From positions 1-15,043 of the forward strand of contig JBNMKN010000039.1 of NCBI GenBank assembly GCA_050874365.1: a DNA stretch of 15,043 bases, read 5' to 3'. Positions 13,051 through 15,043 of the stretch are shown here, piece after piece. Under the pieces are notes generated by a model that did no database searches, was not told the DNA's origin, and saw only the letters and a list, made by a program, of their open reading frames with translations. The translations under genes were made by a program, and so were the position numbers. This stretch comes from Eshraghiella sp050874365 (GTDB taxonomy: Bacteria > Bacillota > Clostridia > Lachnospirales > Lachnospiraceae). Each line of letters starts with the position of its first letter. Position 1 is the stretch's first letter.

Positions 13051-13079
13051 TTGCTTTATCCCCTCAAACATTGTAAAAT
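13051..13079 (+). promoter_or_regulatory. Promoter of the FAD oxidoreductase gene
   Basis: TTGCTT (13051-13056) and TAAAAT (13074-13079) are separated by exactly 17 bases and lie about 40 bases before the start at 13121. Confidence 0.65.
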
Positions 13080-13120
13080 ATCCTCATACTTAACTCACAA
13101 CTTTGAAAGGATAGGAATAC

Positions 13121-14683
13121 ATGAAGATAGTCATTGTGGGAGCGGGAGTGTCAGGACTCAGTGCCGGTATTTTTGCCTTGAAAGCCGGTTACGAAGTTGA
13201 GATATACGAGAAAAACAATGTTGCCGGAGGCTGTTGTTCATCATGGAAACGTGGTGATTTTACCATTGACAACTGCATCCACTGGCTCACAGGTACTAAA
13301 AAGGGGACCCCACAGTACAATGTGTGGAAAGAACTTGGCGTAATAAAGGATGACGAAGATTTCATACAAAGAGAATCTTTTTACACCTCCGAGTATATGG
13401 GACAAAAAATCACTTTATGGAGAGATTTGGAGAGAACGCGTAAGGAACTGCTTGAATTATCACCCGAAGATGAAAAAGAGATTACCCGTTTTATCGAATG
13501 TGTAAAGCTGGGAGAGGGCCTGCAGAATCCGTCAGATGACCCGGCGGAGAAAAACAGTGTTTTCAAAGAAGTTACTTTTTCTCTTTCAAGAGCCGAGATA
13601 TTGAAAAGTCTTTTTGTATATTCGGGAATCAGCATTGAAGAATTTACCAATAAGATTAAGCACCCTCTCATCAAAAAAATGGCGGCAGATTTTATGTCAA
13701 AAGATTATGAAGCTTTGTGGCTTCCGATGGCATATTCCTTTTTTGTTGCCGGAAACGGAGACATTCCAAAGAGCGGTTCAAAAGGAATTGCAGACAGACT
13801 TGTTGCTACCTTTAAATCCCTTGGCGGCAGGCTTTACCTGTCCACACCTGTTAAGACGGTTTCAATCTCTGATAAAAAAGCCAAACTTCTGAAACAGATT
13901 TTTGTACCGTCAGGTAAAAATTTTTTCAAACCTAAGAAAATCAAAGTCCGCCGTGCTGACGGAATAATCCTTGAAAATGACAGTTTTGTCCCTGCCGATT
14001 ACATAATATGTGCCTGTGACATTCACTACACCTACTATCACCTTCTTGGCAAAAAATACCTGTCAAAGCCTGTTTCAAAAGCTTATGCCAACCGTAAAAA
14101 GAATATAATATACAGCTCTTTTCAGGTTGCATTTGCTGTAGACGGCGAATTCAAGGAAATTGACGATACTCTTTATTTTGACTGCGATACCATTGATGTC
14201 GGCATGTCAAAGCATGACCGCTTATGTGTAAAAAATTACCGCAACTATGGAGACTACATTGCTCCCGCAGGCAAAACCGTAATCCAATGCAGTATAATCC
14301 AATACAGAAAAGACTCTGAATTCTGGATTAAATTACATGAAAACCCTACACTGTATTCAAATTATAAAAATAACATAGCCACGGCGATTAAAAATCGGAT
14401 TGAGACAAAGTTTCCGCAGTATGAAGGGAGATTAAAAATCCTCGATATATGGACACCTTACTCTTACAGTTCAAGAAATCATTGCCATATGGGAGCATAT
14501 ATGCGTTTTATTACCAAAGTAATTAACCCAAGGATAATTATTTCTTCCGATGTCAAAAAACTTTCCAATGTTTATCTGGCAAGCCACTGGCTGAGATATC
14601 CCGGCGGTCTTCCAACCGCCGCAACAATGGGCAAGGTTGCCGTGGATAAAATTATCCTCACAGAAAAGGAGCATGCGAATTAA
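13121..14683 (+). CDS. CrtI/phytoene desaturase-like FAD-dependent oxidoreductase
   Basis: This 520-residue protein opens with a Rossmann FAD motif (M-K-I-V-I-V-G-A-G-V-S-G-L) followed by Y-E-K-N-N-V-A-G-G-C-C-S-S-W, the pattern of phytoene desaturase and carotenoid isomerase-like enzymes. The C-terminus has the second FAD segment (L-S-N-V-Y-L-A-S-H-W, P-G-G-L-P-T-A-A-T-M-G). Relatives dehydrogenate, saturate or isomerise double bonds in polyenes, retinoids or fatty acyl chains. No other carotenoid genes are here, so carotenoid synthesis is unlikely. Proximity to ohyA suggests a lipid substrate, but this is inference. GAAAGGATAGGA precedes the ATG. It is divergent from the 178-residue protein and the only rightward gene in this half of the window. 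Confidence 0.88.
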   Translation: MKIVIVGAGVSGLSAGIFALKAGYEVEIYEKNNVAGGCCSSWKRGDFTIDNCIHWLTGTKKGTPQYNVWKELGVIKDDEDFIQRESFYTSEYMGQKITLWRDLERTRKELLELSPEDEKEITRFIECVKLGEGLQNPSDDPAEKNSVFKEVTFSLSRAEILKSLFVYSGISIEEFTNKIKHPLIKKMAADFMSKDYEALWLPMAYSFFVAGNGDIPKSGSKGIADRLVATFKSLGGRLYLSTPVKTVSISDKKAKLLKQIFVPSGKNFFKPKKIKVRRADGIILENDSFVPADYIICACDIHYTYYHLLGKKYLSKPVSKAYANRKKNIIYSSFQVAFAVDGEFKEIDDTLYFDCDTIDVGMSKHDRLCVKNYRNYGDYIAPAGKTVIQCSIIQYRKDSEFWIKLHENPTLYSNYKNNIATAIKNRIETKFPQYEGRLKILDIWTPYSYSSRNHCHMGAYMRFITKVINPRIIISSDVKKLSNVYLASHWLRYPGGLPTAATMGKVAVDKIILTEKEHAN

Positions 14684-14690
14684 CGCAACA

Positions 14691-14731
14691 ATGACTCAAT
14701 GTGTATCAATATTTACCACACATTGAGTCAT
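14691..14731. repeat. Perfect 14-bp inverted repeat after the FAD oxidoreductase gene
   Basis: ATGACTCAATGTGT (14691-14704) and ACACATTGAGTCAT (14718-14731) are perfect complements around a 13-base loop, starting 8 bases after the stop codon. ATTTAAC follows on the plus strand. There is no proper T-tract, so it may be a weak terminator or 3'-end stabiliser. The ORF6N gene remnant runs into this hairpin from the other side, so it could also mark a recombination junction. Confidence 0.65.
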
Positions 14732-14898
14732 ATTTAACTTCCCCATGTTCGGAAATGTAAGCAAAAATCCGATCAAATTTTTCATTAAACTTATTTTGAA
14801 GACGCATTTTCTATATTTGAGGTCGCAATTTGCGGCCTCAAATCAGCATATTCATCCTCTATCAGTTGAAAACAAAAACTTTCCGATAACCTTGCATT
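14706..14898 (-). pseudogene. Decayed ORF6N-domain (phage antirepressor-like) gene remnant
   Basis: Two pieces of a once longer gene are read on the minus strand in different frames. The first (14791-14898) includes L-S-E-S-F-C-F-Q-L-I-E-D-E-Y-A-D-L-R-P-Q-I-A-T-S, matching the ORF6N pattern of R-F-P-E-x-F-x-F-Q-L followed by L-x-S-Q-x-A-T-S. The second (14706-14807, shifted frame) includes EKFDRIFAYISEHGEVK, typical of the C-terminal part of such proteins. The central portion (the usual L-P-Y-A-F-T-E-Q-G region) and the N-terminus are missing, so the gene is deleted and frameshifted. ORF6N proteins are associated with phages and mobile DNA. The match is from memory of the family pattern, without a database search. 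Confidence 0.55.
14816..14842. repeat. GC-rich hairpin inside the ORF6N remnant
   Basis: TTTGAGGTCGC (14816-14826) pairs with GCGGCCTCAAA (14832-14842) around AATTT, with one G-U pair. No T-tract follows on either strand. On the minus strand it encodes the L-R-P-Q-I-A-T-S segment of the gene fragment, so it may only reflect former coding sequence. Confidence 0.4.
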
Positions 14899-15042
14899 TT
14901 ATCTTGTTAAATTAACAGTTGTACTAACTGTTCCTCCACCAGTACCATTATCTTCACCAGTAGTAACTGCTAAAACATTTATTGGTGAAATTAGTAATGT
15001 TACTATTAATAATAATGAAAATATTAATTTAATTTTTTTCAT
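14899..15042 (-). CDS. Small secreted peptide or truncated start of a surface protein (47 codons)
   Basis: An ORF of 47 codons begins at 15042 with a clear signal peptide (MKKIKLIFSLLLIVTLLISP, then I-N-V-L-A), predicted to be cut after Ala25. That leaves a 22-residue mature piece, V-T-T-G-E-D-N-G-T-G-G-G-T-V-S-T-T-V-N-L-T-R. The TAA stop is followed in the same frame by the ORF6N remnant. Codon use is extremely AT-rich (TTA, ATA, ATT, ACT, GGA) and unlike the neighbours, suggesting transfer. The G-G-G-T-V-S-T-T-V-N-L-T stretch looks like a linker leading into a beta-strand domain, so it may be the broken N-terminus of an adhesin. The ribosome-binding site lies beyond the window. Confidence 0.5.
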   Translation of the reverse strand: MKKIKLIFSLLLIVTLLISPINVLAVTTGEDNGTGGGTVSTTVNLTR

Positions 15043-15043
15043 A

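Noticed and set aside
13121..14683. True phytoene desaturase in carotenoid synthesis
   Set aside because: The fold matches the CrtI family, but no phytoene synthase or other carotenoid gene is in the window, so a specific carotenoid role is not supported.

Overview
This is an AT-rich chromosomal window from an anaerobic, low-GC Gram-positive bacterium, most likely a gut Clostridia species and plausibly Lachnospiraceae. The assignment is inferred from rubrerythrin, a YnzC/DUF896 protein, strong AGGAGG ribosome-binding sites, a one-component MgtE and an oleate hydratase with a DhaS-type TetR regulator. No rRNA, tRNA, CRISPR array or intact transposon was seen.

Left part (1-3964). Every gene here lies on the minus strand. 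Reading with transcription, a promoter at 3936-3964 drives a leader with a 29-codon leader-peptide gene and a transcription attenuator, then mgtE (Mg2+ channel), a MATE exporter 15 bases downstream, a YnzC-family protein and rubrerythrin. The attenuator is the most striking regulatory element: a 12-base segment inside the leader ORF is perfectly complementary to the 5' arm of an intrinsic terminator before mgtE. Past rubrerythrin, at the window edge, are two tandem copies of a small palindromic element whose stems differ by two compensatory base-pair changes.

Middle (3974-8813). A WHG-type TetR regulator is divergent from a lipoprotein alpha/beta hydrolase, with a near-perfect palindrome where their promoters overlap. 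A bidirectional terminator separates the hydrolase from a tight minus-strand operon read SDR dehydrogenase, stand-alone LanC-like cyclase fold, CysK-like enzyme, with 18-base gaps. The LanC-like protein has a Cys-Cys-Gly variant zinc site, and the CysK-like protein departs from the family at several active-site segments. No lanthipeptide precursor or dehydratase is present, so the pathway is unknown.

Right part (8814-14683). A two-gene operon encodes a 66-residue acidic protein and a 254-residue basic coiled-coil/glycine-zipper protein. Then come oleate hydratase (ohyA), a TetR regulator behind its own terminator, and a conserved 178-residue protein of unknown function. Divergent from the last is a CrtI/phytoene-desaturase-like FAD oxidoreductase. 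OhyA, the regulator and the FAD enzyme may form an unsaturated-lipid response locus.

Right edge (14684-15043). This accessory-looking patch holds a perfect 14-bp hairpin, two frame-shifted fragments of a decayed ORF6N-domain (phage antirepressor-like) gene, and a very AT-rich 47-codon ORF for a secreted peptide or the truncated start of a surface protein.
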